From Pandoraea pneumonica (GTDB taxonomy: Bacteria; Pseudomonadota; Gammaproteobacteria; Burkholderiales; Burkholderiaceae), in assembly GCF_902459645.1 (NCBI RefSeq), contig NZ_CABPSK010000002.1, positions 1,054,001 to 1,118,000 of the forward strand: DNA of 64,000 nucleotides, written 5' to 3'. The notes beneath the pieces were generated by a model that saw only the letters and a list, made by a program, of their open reading frames with translations, was not told where the DNA came from and did no database searches. Below, piece by piece: positions 8,150-17,096 of this stretch. The position numbers were made by a program, and so were the translations under genes. Every line of letters starts with the position of its first letter. Positions within the stretch are counted from its first letter, which is position 1.

Positions 8150-10519
8150 TCACTGATGCGGTTCTTCAAGCGGCTTGCCGTCTTCGAACGCGACCATGCT
8201 GCGCTGCGGGTTGGCGATGCGGATGCCACGGGCTTTGAATGTGTCAGCAATGCGACGGTTGAATTCGCGCTGGACTCCCCAACGAGTTGTGTCGGTGCAC
8301 TGCATTTGTCCGCTAAGTGCCAGCGCCGCGCCATCGACCTGATCGACGCCCCAGTAGCTGAAGTCCGACTTGATGCCGTCGCGGAAGGCCGGATCTTCCC
8401 GCAGTGCCGCACCGATTTCCTTGAGCGTGGCGACGGCAAGGTCGACATCTTCTCCGTACGCAATGCTAATCTTCACCGCCGCATTGCCCAGCCCACGATT
8501 CGTGTTGTTGACCGTCGTCACGGAGCTGAACGGCACCGTGTAGAGCGAGCCGTCGCTGGCGCGCAGCCGGACAGTACGAATCGACAAATACTCGACGGTG
8601 CCCGAGACGCCCGCGAGCGTGACCCAATCGCCCACCTGCAACGCATTCTCCATGAGCAGGAAGATGCCGGTGATGAAGTCCTGCACCAGCTTTTGCGAGC
8701 CGAAGCCGAGCGCCACGCCGAAGATGCTGGCGCCCGCGACCAACGGCCCGACGTTCACCCCGATCTCGCTCATGCCAGTGAGTATCACCACGAGGGCAAT
8801 GCACGAGAAGAGCAGCGTGCGCAGCATCGGCAAGAGCGTGCGCAGGCGCGCCGCGCGCATCACGTCGCCCTGGTGAGTCCATTGTTGAAGGCGGCGCTCG
8901 ATGGCGATGTTGGCGGCTTCCCACACGACGAGGGCAATCACGGCGGCGATGGCGATCGTCACGAGTGCGCCCGCCAAACGGTGGCCGATCGCGCTCGATT
9001 CGAACGTTTGCCAGACCGGCACGCCCCAGACCTGCAACAGCAGCACTAGCCCGATGATGCCGACGACGACCGACAACAAGCCTCGCAACAGCGGGTAATA
9101 GCGGTAGGCGTGGCGATGCACGAGCGTGCGGTCTTCGTCGCGCCGCTCGAACGCGCGCGAGAGGGCGCCGAACAGGAGAATGGACAGCAGCCGCATGCCG
9201 ATGATGACGGCCAGCGTGCGCCCGCCCAGCGTAATCAACACGCGATAACCGTTGTGTACGTCGAGCGCCCAAATGAACCAGAGCGCCATCACGACAAAGA
9301 TCGACGCCGGTGCCCACGCGTTCGCGAGTGTGCCGCCGACGGCGTTCAGCGAAGGGTGCTTCGCGCAATACGTGCGAATGCGGGTCGCCACGGGGCGCGC
9401 GCACTGAATGATGAGCACCGAGACGAGCAAGTGGCCAATGAGCGCTACCGTCTTGATGAGTGCCGTGTGGCCCGCGTCGCTGAGGCCGAAGTTCGCCGCG
9501 ATTTCCACCAGTGCCGTGCAAATACCGACGACGAGCGCGATGCGCATGATCCATCGTTGTGCAAAGGCGGCCCATTGATCGCCGAGGTGTAGCAACCGCA
9601 GTTGCGGTGCATCGGGCTGGAAGAACAACCGGCTGGCCAGTGTGACGAGGCGGCAGATCACATAGATGTCGATCAGCGAACCGAGTGCGGCGGCCGTTGG
9701 CGTGTCGTCGTCGACGAGCAGCGACATCATGAGGCTGGCCACGCCCGCGAAGATCATCAGAGGCAGCAGGCGCAGTAGCAGCGTCACAAACGCGCGCGGC
9801 AGACGGCCCAGCAGCGTTTTATGCATCAGCGCACGCCCTTGGGCTTGCGACGTCGCTGCGTTGTCGGTTGATGCGGCACCAGTGGCGTCAGCGGTGTCGT
9901 GCCGCTCGCCCGTTGCAAAGCGCTGCGCGGCACTCTCGTGGCGTGCGGCAAGTTCGGTGAGCAAACGTCGTAGTAACCGTTTGGCACCCCATTCAATGAC
10001 GAACGCCGGTAGCAGCACGGCGAAGATGATCAGCAGCGCATGGGCGAACCCTGCGCGTGCATCGGCATGGTTGACGGTGTCGCGCCACCAGCCGCCGACA
10101 GAACCGACGTCGAGCAGCGAGTGCAGCGATTCGCGCAATCCGGCGCCGATTTGGGCCGCCCAGCGCGCGCCTTGATGGACCAACATCGACGCCAGTCCGT
10201 TCGACTGCAACGCGACAGGGGCGGAAGACGCGGAGGCTGCCGACGCGGCGCTCGGGGCACTGGCCGAGGCCGGTGGTGCGCTCAAGGCACCGACGGCGGC
10301 GATGGCCCGCAATGTGGTTTCCACGCGGGCACGGTCTTGCGGATTCTCCAGCACGGAGAGCGCTTGTTGTGCTTGCTGCGGTGTTAGCGCGGGCGCGGTG
10401 CTGGTCGGTGCGCTCGCGGATGCGGGCGAGGGGACGGGCGGGGCAGGTGTCGTGGGAGTGGCCGCATGGGCAGCCATGACGAAGAGCGTTAGCAGCCAGC
10501 CGAAAAAGACATGTCGCAT
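8150..10519 (-). CDS. Large mechanosensitive channel, MscS family
   Basis: Inner-membrane protein (789 aa) with a signal peptide (ends about HAATPT), a Pro/Ala/Ser-rich periplasmic segment, many membrane helices in the first 500 residues and a C-terminal MscS pore module. The pore helix and following beta domain are clear: GVALGFGSQKLVQDFITGIF, then MENALQVGDWVTLAGVSGTV. The architecture resembles YbiO-type channels that release solutes on hypo-osmotic shock. I start at 10519 (MRHVFFGW) because it begins the signal peptide; the frame opens 60 bp earlier. The ribosome-binding site is weak. It stands alone between a secreted unknown and a LysR gene. Confidence 0.92.
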   Translation of the reverse strand: MRHVFFGWLLTLFVMAAHAATPTTPAPPVPSPASASAPTSTAPALTPQQAQQALSVLENPQDRARVETTLRAIAAVGALSAPPASASAPSAASAASASSAPVALQSNGLASMLVHQGARWAAQIGAGLRESLHSLLDVGSVGGWWRDTVNHADARAGFAHALLIIFAVLLPAFVIEWGAKRLLRRLLTELAARHESAAQRFATGERHDTADATGAASTDNAATSQAQGRALMHKTLLGRLPRAFVTLLLRLLPLMIFAGVASLMMSLLVDDDTPTAAALGSLIDIYVICRLVTLASRLFFQPDAPQLRLLHLGDQWAAFAQRWIMRIALVVGICTALVEIAANFGLSDAGHTALIKTVALIGHLLVSVLIIQCARPVATRIRTYCAKHPSLNAVGGTLANAWAPASIFVVMALWFIWALDVHNGYRVLITLGGRTLAVIIGMRLLSILLFGALSRAFERRDEDRTLVHRHAYRYYPLLRGLLSVVVGIIGLVLLLQVWGVPVWQTFESSAIGHRLAGALVTIAIAAVIALVVWEAANIAIERRLQQWTHQGDVMRAARLRTLLPMLRTLLFSCIALVVILTGMSEIGVNVGPLVAGASIFGVALGFGSQKLVQDFITGIFLLMENALQVGDWVTLAGVSGTVEYLSIRTVRLRASDGSLYTVPFSSVTTVNNTNRGLGNAAVKISIAYGEDVDLAVATLKEIGAALREDPAFRDGIKSDFSYWGVDQVDGAALALSGQMQCTDTTRWGVQREFNRRIADTFKARGIRIANPQRSMVAFEDGKPLEEPHQ

Positions 10520-10625
10520 TGGATTGGCAGAACAGGGCACGCGCAAGCGCGGGCTCGTCGGAATGAGCGATGGGCACAACTTAACATGACCACGCCGTCG
10601 ACTGAAACGTTCTGCCAGATTCGGC

Positions 10626-11615
10626 TTACGGAGAAACCGCTGGGCGCAACGTAATCCCGGTCCAATGCCCCTCGGATTGCAGTTCGCGGATCAGGTCGGC
10701 GATACATTGCCGTACTGCGAGCGTCGCGGAGCCTACCGGCAGCGAGTTCGACCAGCAGACGCTGGCCGTTCGCTGCAATTGCGGCGAGACGATGCGCAAC
10801 GCCTTGGGGCGCAGGCTCGGATCGCGCGGTGCCAGTGCCGACGACGGCAAGATGGCGCAGGCTTCGCCTGCACGCGCGATGTCGATCAGCGTCGGCAGAG
10901 AATCGATATCGGCGACGATATTCAATTCCACATTGGCCTGCGAAAAGCTGCGCTCGATCAGTAGACGCAAGCCATTCGACGCACTCGGCACGACCAGCGG
11001 CACATTCGCCAATCGTGCCAACGCGCAGGTGCCGCTTGCCACGTCGTTACCGCGCGCTCGCGGCCCGCGAGACGCATCGGCATAGATCTCGGGGCAGACC
11101 AAATGCCCGCCCATCACATAAAGCTCCTCGTCGAACAGCGGCATGACCGAAATGCCGCGTGTTTCCGAGTCGCGGAACAGCATGGCCAGATCGAGCCGCC
11201 CGTTGGCGAGCAGCTCGCTGATGTAGCCGCTCATGCTCTCGAAAATCTGCAAGCGGATGCCCGGGTATTGCGTGCGAACACGTTGGAATAGCGGCACGGC
11301 AAGAATCGCGGCAATCGTCGTTGGGAAGCCCACCGCCACTGGCCCCGCCTCGCTGCCGCCGCCATCGCGGACTTCTTCGCGAATCTGCTCCATTTGGCGC
11401 AGCACGACGCGTGCGTGCCGGTACATCGTCTTGCCCGCTTCGGTTGGCACAACACCTTGTGCACTGCGAATCAGCAACTGCGTGCCCAATTCCTCTTCGA
11501 GTGTGCGCAGTTGCTGGCTGAGCGACGGTTGCGCGATCAACAGCCGTTCGGCGGCTTTCGACAGGCTGCCGCTGTCGACGATGGCGACGAAATTGCGCAG
11601 TTGCCGGACATCCAT
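10626..11615 (-). CDS. LysR-family transcriptional regulator
   Basis: Regulator of 329 aa with the standard LysR layout: winged helix at residues 1-60 (GSLSKAAERLLIAQPSLSQQ) and an effector domain. The start at 11615 (MDVRQLRNF) is the canonical one; the frame extends nine codons further. It is divergent from the 2-hydroxycarboxylate transporter operon, whose promoter region has a strong palindrome, so it probably controls uptake and breakdown of that substrate. The NAC/CynR-like N-terminus (MDVRQLRNFVAIVDSGSLS) is common in Burkholderiales and does not define the effector. Confidence 0.92.
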   Translation of the reverse strand: MDVRQLRNFVAIVDSGSLSKAAERLLIAQPSLSQQLRTLEEELGTQLLIRSAQGVVPTEAGKTMYRHARVVLRQMEQIREEVRDGGGSEAGPVAVGFPTTIAAILAVPLFQRVRTQYPGIRLQIFESMSGYISELLANGRLDLAMLFRDSETRGISVMPLFDEELYVMGGHLVCPEIYADASRGPRARGNDVASGTCALARLANVPLVVPSASNGLRLLIERSFSQANVELNIVADIDSLPTLIDIARAGEACAILPSSALAPRDPSLRPKALRIVSPQLQRTASVCWSNSLPVGSATLAVRQCIADLIRELQSEGHWTGITLRPAVSP

Positions 11616-11723
11616 GATCGATCGGGAATAAGGGAAAGCCATAGCGTACCCCTATACGCATCTGGGTGAAATGCCGATGACGGTTGATTTTCCCAGCGAA
11701 TGCGAACGTTTCCGGCGGCGAGC

Positions 11724-11740
11724 CATAGGTTCAGCCTATG
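11724..11740. promoter_or_regulatory. Candidate LysR operator upstream of the 2-hydroxycarboxylate operon
   Basis: Perfect inverted repeat CATAGG-N5-CCTATG, containing the T-N11-A core of LysR boxes, about 100 bp before the transporter start. A possible -10 element TATAGT lies at 11785-11790, so the palindrome is placed like an activator site. Confidence 0.55.
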
Positions 11741-11825
11741 CCAGTATCCGAAATCGGTATTTCCTCCTCGCCGTTTTGCGCGCCTATAGTGCGGCAGGAA
11801 AACGCATAAATCGGAGACAAAACAA

Positions 11826-13196
11826 ATGCAGATGCGTGAACGCACTCCCCTTGGTACGGCCGAACATGCGCCCTCGGGCGGCCTCGCTTCGACCGGGACG
11901 GCGCACCCGTGGCGCGACGCGTGGTGGCGGCTCATGGACATGCGCATCGGCATCGTGCCGCTGCCCGTGCACATCGTGCTAGCGCTCGCGCTGATTGCAA
12001 CGGCGGTCACCGGCAAACTCTCGGCGGAGCTCTCGCCGATCATCGCGCTCCTCGCGGTGTGCAGCTTCACCTGCATGGAAATCGGCCAGCGTATTCCGAT
12101 CTTCCGCAGCATTGGCGGGCCGGTGATTTTGGTGACGTTTCTGCCGTCTTATCTGGTCTTCACGCATGCATTGCCGCCATCGGTGGTCACGCCGATCGTC
12201 TCGTTCTGGAAGGCTGGCAACTTCCTGTATCTGTTCATTCCCGCGATTATCGTCGGCAGCATCTTGAGCATGGACCGCAAGGTGCTGATCGGCGGGTTCT
12301 TGCGCATCTTCGTGCCGCTGGTGATCGGTTCGTTGCTCGCCGGTGCGGTGGGCACGGCCGTGGGCACGCTGCTCGGCATGGGCGTGTTCCATACGATCTT
12401 CTTCGTTGTGATTCCGGTCATGTCCGGCGGTCTGGGCGAGGGCGTGATTCCGCTCACGCTGGGCTATTCCGAAGTGCTGCATCAGCCCGCTGGTGAACTG
12501 CTGGCACAGGCGCTGCCCGCTGTGATGCTCGGCAACGTAACGGCCATCGTTTTCTCTGGTGTGCTCAATGCCATTGGCAAGCGCTATCCGTCGCTGACCG
12601 GTAACGGCCAACTGATGCGCTCGGGCGACGACGAACTGCCGGAGGCCACCAAATCCGCCATGCCTGTCGATGCCACCGACATCGCCGCTGCGGGCATGAT
12701 CGCCGTGTGCCTGTACTTCGTCGGCATGCTCGCCCAGAACACGCTGGGCCTGCCGGGCCCGGTGATGATGCTGGTGCTTGCGGTCGCCGCCAAGGTGTTC
12801 TTCGTCTTCTCGCCGCGTTTGGAGCAGGGCGCGGGCGTGGTCTACAAGTTCTTTGCGACAGCGGTCACGTATCCGTTGCTGTTCGCCATCGGCGTGGTCA
12901 TCACGCCGTGGCAGAAGATCATCGATTCGTTCAATGTGCCGACGCTCGTGACCATCGTCGCAACCGTGGCCACGCTCATGGTGACGGCCTTCTTCGTGGG
13001 GCGCCGCATGGACATGCACCCCATCGATGCGGCCATTGTCGTGGGCACGCACAGCGGCCTCGGCGGCACCGGCGACGTTGCCATTCTGACCGCCGCGAAT
13101 CGTATGCGTCTGATGCCCTTTGCGCAGATTGCCACCCGTATCGGCGGCGCGATCACGATCACGCTGAGCCTTATCGTGCTCGCCAAGATCGTCTGA
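11826..13196 (+). CDS. 2-hydroxycarboxylate transporter (CitS/MaeN family)
   Basis: Inner-membrane symporter of 456 aa with about 11 hydrophobic segments. The two re-entrant GGxG signatures of the 2-HCT family are visible: MSGGLGEGVIPL near residue 200 and THSGLGGTGDVAIL near 415. Members import malate, citrate, citramalate or similar 2-hydroxy acids with Na+ or H+. The ATG at 11826 has a GGAGAC ribosome-binding site. It heads an operon with a class III CoA-transferase and a CitE-like lyase, which fits a substrate that is activated to a CoA ester and then cleaved. Confidence 0.92.
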   Translation: MQMRERTPLGTAEHAPSGGLASTGTAHPWRDAWWRLMDMRIGIVPLPVHIVLALALIATAVTGKLSAELSPIIALLAVCSFTCMEIGQRIPIFRSIGGPVILVTFLPSYLVFTHALPPSVVTPIVSFWKAGNFLYLFIPAIIVGSILSMDRKVLIGGFLRIFVPLVIGSLLAGAVGTAVGTLLGMGVFHTIFFVVIPVMSGGLGEGVIPLTLGYSEVLHQPAGELLAQALPAVMLGNVTAIVFSGVLNAIGKRYPSLTGNGQLMRSGDDELPEATKSAMPVDATDIAAAGMIAVCLYFVGMLAQNTLGLPGPVMMLVLAVAAKVFFVFSPRLEQGAGVVYKFFATAVTYPLLFAIGVVITPWQKIIDSFNVPTLVTIVATVATLMVTAFFVGRRMDMHPIDAAIVVGTHSGLGGTGDVAILTAANRMRLMPFAQIATRIGGAITITLSLIVLAKIV

Positions 13197-13236
13197 CGCC
13201 CCGTCCATCTTTCACTCTCATCCGGAGATCGTTGTC

Positions 13237-14415
13237 ATGAGGCCCCTCGACGGCATCAAGGTCATCGCGCTCGAACACGCCATTGCGGCGCCGTTCTGCA
13301 CCCGTCAACTGGCCGACCTCGGCGCGCGAGTCATCAAGATCGAGCGCCCTGGCGTGGGCGATTTCGCGCGGGCGTACGACGCGCGCGTCGAAGGCATGTC
13401 GTCGCACTTCGTGTGGACCAATCGCTCGAAAGAGAGCTTGTCGCTGGATCTGAAGCAACCGGCCGCGCAGGACGTGTTGCATCGCTTGCTCGCGGATGCG
13501 GACGTGCTGGTGCAGAACCTCGCGCCGGGCGCGGCTGACAGGCTTGGCCTGTCGTACGAAGCGCTCGCGGAAAAGTATCCGCAGATCATCGTGTGCGGCA
13601 TTTCGGGCTATGGCCCCGACGGCCCGTATCGCGATAAGAAGGCATACGACTTGCTGATTCAGAGTGAGTCGGGGTTTTTGTCGGTGACTGGCTCGCCCGA
13701 GGCGTCCGCGAAGGCGGGGTGCTCGATTGCCGATATCGCGGCGGGGATGTACGCATACACCAACATTTTGTCGGCACTGCTGCAACGTCAGAAGACTGGG
13801 CGTGGCTGCCGCATCGACGTCTCGATGTTGGAATGCATGGTCGAGTGGATGGGCTTCCCGCTGTACTACGCGATCGACGACCAGACGCCGCCGCCGCGCG
13901 CGGGCGCTGCACACGCCACGATCTTTCCGTATGGGCCGTTTGTTTGCGGCGACGGCAAGACGGTGATGCTCGGTTTGCAGAACGAGCGCGAGTGGAAGGT
14001 GTTCTGCGAGAAGGTGTTGGAGAACCCGGGCCTGACCGACGATGCACGTTTTCGCTCGAACCCGCTGCGGCTCGAGAATCGCGATGTCTTGCGCGGCATC
14101 ATCGACGACGCTTTCATGCATTTGAGCGCGGCGCAGTTGGTCCAGCGCCTCGATGCGGTGGGGATCGCCAACGCCAATCTGAATTCGATGCACGACGTGT
14201 GGAACCATCCGCAGTTGGCCGCGCGCGGTCGCTGGACACAAGTTCAGACGCCTAATGGCCCGGTCACGGCACCGTTGCCACCGGGCGTGCCTGCGTCGTT
14301 CGCGCCGCGTATGGACCCGATTCCCGCGCTGGGGCAACACACCGATGCGATTCTCTCGGAGCTTGGGCTTTCGCCGGAGCAGATTGCCGAGATGCACCGC
14401 GAGCACGCGGTTTGA
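13237..14415 (+). CDS. CaiB/BaiF class III CoA-transferase
   Basis: Cytoplasmic enzyme of 392 aa that moves CoA from a donor such as succinyl- or acetyl-CoA to a carboxylic acid. The family N-terminus (PLDGIKVIALEHAIAAPF) and the catalytic aspartate (Asp166 in GCSIADIAAGMYAY) are present. The start at 13237 follows GGAG. It lies 40 bp after the transporter and 20 bp before the CitE-like lyase. The most likely acceptor is the imported 2-hydroxyacid; by analogy with known succinyl-CoA:citramalate/malate transferases, it would form citramalyl-CoA or malyl-CoA. That assignment is inference. Confidence 0.9.
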   Translation: MRPLDGIKVIALEHAIAAPFCTRQLADLGARVIKIERPGVGDFARAYDARVEGMSSHFVWTNRSKESLSLDLKQPAAQDVLHRLLADADVLVQNLAPGAADRLGLSYEALAEKYPQIIVCGISGYGPDGPYRDKKAYDLLIQSESGFLSVTGSPEASAKAGCSIADIAAGMYAYTNILSALLQRQKTGRGCRIDVSMLECMVEWMGFPLYYAIDDQTPPPRAGAAHATIFPYGPFVCGDGKTVMLGLQNEREWKVFCEKVLENPGLTDDARFRSNPLRLENRDVLRGIIDDAFMHLSAAQLVQRLDAVGIANANLNSMHDVWNHPQLAARGRWTQVQTPNGPVTAPLPPGVPASFAPRMDPIPALGQHTDAILSELGLSPEQIAEMHREHAV

Positions 14416-14435
14416 CGCTTAAGGAGATGCCGGGC

Positions 14436-15254
14436 ATGCCCTCACGTTCATGGTTGTTTGTGCCGGGCAATCGCCCGGAGCGTTTCGATAAGGCACTCGC
14501 TGCGGGGGCCGACGCGGTGATCGTCGATCTCGAAGATGCGGTGCCGATTGCGGACAAACTGGCTGCACGCGAGACAGTGCGCGAATGGCTGGCGAGTGAT
14601 TCGTCAGCACCTGGCACGCCCGTTTATGTGCGCATCAATGCATTGACTACCGATTGGTTTGCCGACGACGTGCGTGCGCTGGCGGCGTTGCCGCGTGTGG
14701 CAGGTTTGGTCGTGCCGAAAACCGAAGATGCGGCGACGCTGATCGCGGCAGCCGCCGGTGCACACGAAGCGCTACGCATCGTGCCGTTGATCGAGACGGC
14801 AAAGGCGTTTGGCGCACTCGAAGCGATTGCGGGGGCGCCACGCGTCGAGCGGCTGATGTTCGGGACGATCGATTTTCAACTGGATATCGGTATCGAGGGG
14901 GACGGGGACGAGTTGCTCTACTTCCGCTCGCAACTGACGCTGGCGTCGCGGCTCACGGGCATTGGCGCGCCGGTCGACGGCGTGACGACGGTGTTCGACG
15001 ATGCTGCCTTGATCGAACAAGAGGCCCGCCGCGCCCGCCGCTTGGGCTTTCGCGGCAAGCTGTGCATTCATCCGAAGCAGATCGCAGCGGTGCACGCCGC
15101 CTTTGCGTGGCGCGACGACGAGGTGGTGTGGGCCAAGCGCGTGATCGCGGCAACCGAAGCGAGCGGCGGGGCGGCCGTCGCACTGGACGGGAAGATGGTC
15201 GATACGCCGGTGCTTTTGAAAGCGCAGGAAATTTTGGCCAGTTTGGCGCAGTGA
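14436..15254 (+). CDS. CitE-like CoA-ester lyase (malyl/citramalyl-CoA lyase type)
   Basis: Mg2+-dependent C-C lyase of the HpcH/HpaI/CitE superfamily, 272 aa, which would split a 2-hydroxyacyl-CoA into acetyl-CoA plus an oxoacid (pyruvate from citramalyl-CoA, glyoxylate from malyl-CoA). Visible family features are SWLFVPGNRPERFDKA at the N-terminus, VDLEDAV, the acidic metal site near MFGTIDFQLDIG and GKLCIHPKQI. I start at 14436 because AAGGAG at 14421-14426 is ideally spaced; an ATG at 14427 directly abuts the site and a TTG lies at 14412. It ends the operon. Its terminator is split by the Tn7-like element that begins 33 bp after the stop. Confidence 0.9.
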   Translation: MPSRSWLFVPGNRPERFDKALAAGADAVIVDLEDAVPIADKLAARETVREWLASDSSAPGTPVYVRINALTTDWFADDVRALAALPRVAGLVVPKTEDAATLIAAAAGAHEALRIVPLIETAKAFGALEAIAGAPRVERLMFGTIDFQLDIGIEGDGDELLYFRSQLTLASRLTGIGAPVDGVTTVFDDAALIEQEARRARRLGFRGKLCIHPKQIAAVHAAFAWRDDEVVWAKRVIAATEASGGAAVALDGKMVDTPVLLKAQEILASLAQ

Positions 15255-15261
15255 TATTGGT

Positions 15262-15286
15262 CGGCGAGGGCGGTGACACGGCCCTC
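15262..15286 (+). terminator. Left half of a terminator hairpin split by the transposon
   Basis: GGCGAGGGC at 15263-15271 is followed by a 9-base loop and GCCCTC at 15281-15286, where the transposon starts. The missing GCC is found at 34067-34069, right after the duplicated CCTC on the far side. Joined together they make a perfect 9-bp stem, extendable by a further C-G pair (15262 with 34070), just after the CitE-like gene. Confidence 0.7.
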
Positions 15287-15294
15287 TGATGTGA

Positions 15295-15424
15295 AACAAC
15301 TAACTCCGTAACAGCACGCCTTGTATTTCCGGGCATTCCGACGGGGTAAAGAAAATAAATTTACTCCGTAATGACCTAGGATACCTTGCTTACGAAGTGT
15401 TCGATCAACAATAAACTCAGTAAC
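15295..15424 (+). repeat. Left-end putative TnsB-binding sites (three copies)
   Basis: Three related 18-mers in the same orientation: 15295-15312, 15355-15372 and 15407-15424. Site one reads AACAACTAACTCCGTAAC; site three differs mainly in CTCAGT for CTCCGT; site two is the most diverged at its 5' half. Spacing is irregular (60 and 52 bp), as at Tn7 left ends. The rest of the 461-bp gap 15255-15715 holds no gene I can support. Confidence 0.75.
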
Positions 15425-15715
15425 CCGACATATCTCCGCTAAATACCAGCGGGCTGGGCTAGGTCCACGTACGTCCGTACGCGGTGCGCTACGACAGCCG
15501 TATCCGAACGGCGGGCGAGGGGGCGCCGCGCCGTGTGTTCGAAGCAGCGACAAGGGCGAAGTTAGGTGGTTACTACCACTAGCGAATACAACGAAGTTGG
15601 CTATAGTAGTTTGTGCCACAATGTCTCGCATCAACATGCAATGCACAACATCCGGGCTATTGAAGCGGCGACGCGATAGTTTTTTTGTCCGTCAAACGAG
15701 CCAAGGAGCACAGAA

Positions 15716-15997
15716 ATGAAATTACACGACATTGAGTCATCCCGTCTTCCCGAAATAGCCGATTCCGTCAAGGAGTGTGTCAACCTTGGCGAGTGGCTCC
15801 TATTCAAGGTTGAGTCTTCTATGGATGGGCAGGAAGCGTCGTTTTACCTCAAGACAGCTACGAGCGTTTTCGAGCTAAGCGACAGTGGAAGAGTGCTGCA
15901 TGAAGTAAAGGATGGTGTTGAAAAGCTTGAGATTGACGAGCTTTTTTATTTTTCGGATATCCGCAAGCCCATTTCCTTGAGCAACATGAGCCTCTAA
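15716..15997 (+). CDS. Hypothetical protein, first cargo gene
   Basis: Unrecognised acidic protein of 93 aa. The ATG at 15716 follows AAGGAGCACAGAA, a good ribosome-binding site. There is no signal peptide or membrane segment; it looks like a small cytoplasmic alpha/beta protein (LGEWLLFKVESS, ASFYLKTATSVFELS). Base composition is clearly more AT-rich than the chromosomal genes around the element. It lies 38 bp before the caspase-like protease gene in the same direction, so it is probably co-expressed and could be its regulator, inhibitor or substrate. That role is inferred from position only. Confidence 0.65.
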   Translation: MKLHDIESSRLPEIADSVKECVNLGEWLLFKVESSMDGQEASFYLKTATSVFELSDSGRVLHEVKDGVEKLEIDELFYFSDIRKPISLSNMSL

Positions 15998-16035
15998 GCG
16001 TGTGGCGTCGGGCGTTTTGAATCACCTAAAAAATA

Positions 16036-16926
16036 ATGAGTCTAATTGGTGGCAATACCCGGTGGGTTCTATTTTTATCTTCACAAGCAGATTCTGAGCC
16101 GAGGCACGTCCAGGACCTCGCGTTCGGACTCATGTGTCTCGAGAGTGCCGGCGTAAACATCAAGAATATTGATATTTACGTTGATGGATCTGATCGCGTC
16201 TCCATCGATAATTTCATAAGGAGCGGTACCGCTTCCCCTGTCACGGTGAAGCAGTCGAAAGATTTTTTCATCGATCAGAAGAACAACACTCACGAAAACT
16301 TGGTCATGTTCGTGACGGGGCATGGAGGTCTCGAGGGGCTTGACGCCAACCCACCCATAACCCCGCACGGATTGCTGAATAGCATCAAATCGTCGCCGAA
16401 CCTCAAGCGTGCCGTCGTGTATCTTGGGCAATGCTATGCGGGTATCTTCAACTACATTGGAGCAGGGAGCAAGACTCTCGCGAACGGTGAGATCGATCCC
16501 GAAGTCATCCTTATTGGTGCCACGAATCTTCATGAAAGCCTCAGCCACTCAACGTCTGAGACGCTGATCTCAGGTCCTCAGAGTTGGCCTGCGAATCTAT
16601 TCTTGCTTTTTGCCTTCAAGTGGTTTTTGAACCCCGTTGATGTAGATGGCGACGGCAAGTACACAATCATCGACTCATACAAATTCGCTGGCGTAATCTC
16701 AAATGCATCGAACAAGCAGCTGAAGGCCCTGGCTTTCCCTAAGACTCACGATTTGCAGAAGAAGTGGGCCGCCGCTAACGACGCCCATAACCATGACGCT
16801 TCGCCAACCACGCTCGCTCAGCTTGAGGCGGCCTCTACTCTGTACAAGAAGCACCTCGAGATCTTGTACGTTCATCAGGAGTGTTGGATTTTGAACGCTA
16901 TCCCTTCGCAGCGGATTGAACGATAA
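16036..16926 (+). CDS. Caspase/legumain-like (clan CD) cysteine protease
   Basis: Protein of 296 aa with the layout of clan CD peptidases. An N-terminal beta strand (RWVLFLSSQAD) and helix lead to the His loop LVMFVTGHGGLEGL (His96) and then the Cys loop AVVYLGQCYAGIF (Cys133). The hydrophobic strand before each catalytic residue and the 37-residue His-Cys spacing fit peptidase C13/C14 folds. After the core comes a segment with an acidic DVDGDGKYTIID stretch resembling a Ca2+-binding loop, and a helical C-terminus. No signal peptide is seen, so it is probably cytoplasmic. Its place as transposon cargo beside a small partner gene and a membrane protein suggests a regulated-death or defence role; this is inference, and the substrate is unknown. 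Confidence 0.72.
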   Translation: MSLIGGNTRWVLFLSSQADSEPRHVQDLAFGLMCLESAGVNIKNIDIYVDGSDRVSIDNFIRSGTASPVTVKQSKDFFIDQKNNTHENLVMFVTGHGGLEGLDANPPITPHGLLNSIKSSPNLKRAVVYLGQCYAGIFNYIGAGSKTLANGEIDPEVILIGATNLHESLSHSTSETLISGPQSWPANLFLLFAFKWFLNPVDVDGDGKYTIIDSYKFAGVISNASNKQLKALAFPKTHDLQKKWAAANDAHNHDASPTTLAQLEAASTLYKKHLEILYVHQECWILNAIPSQRIER

Positions 16927-17096
16927 GTTTTTCCCCCGGTAGTTCCGCACAAATTCTCGACGTTGACGCCACGGCACCCTCTCTGTCAGATCAAAGTGTA
17001 ATGGTCAGCTCTCCCGAGCATTTATCTTGTCGAGAATACTCGTAATGACACAGCGCTCGCGTCATACTCGCGAGCCGTAGCTCCTCATGGGTGTAC

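Noticed and set aside
15290-15312. TGT at 15290 as the transposon tip, by analogy with Tn7 TGT ends
   Set aside because: The right end would then start TGC, the 5-bp flanks (TCTGA and TCACC) do not match, and the hairpin would not be restored. TGATG at 15287 and 34062 fits all three tests better.
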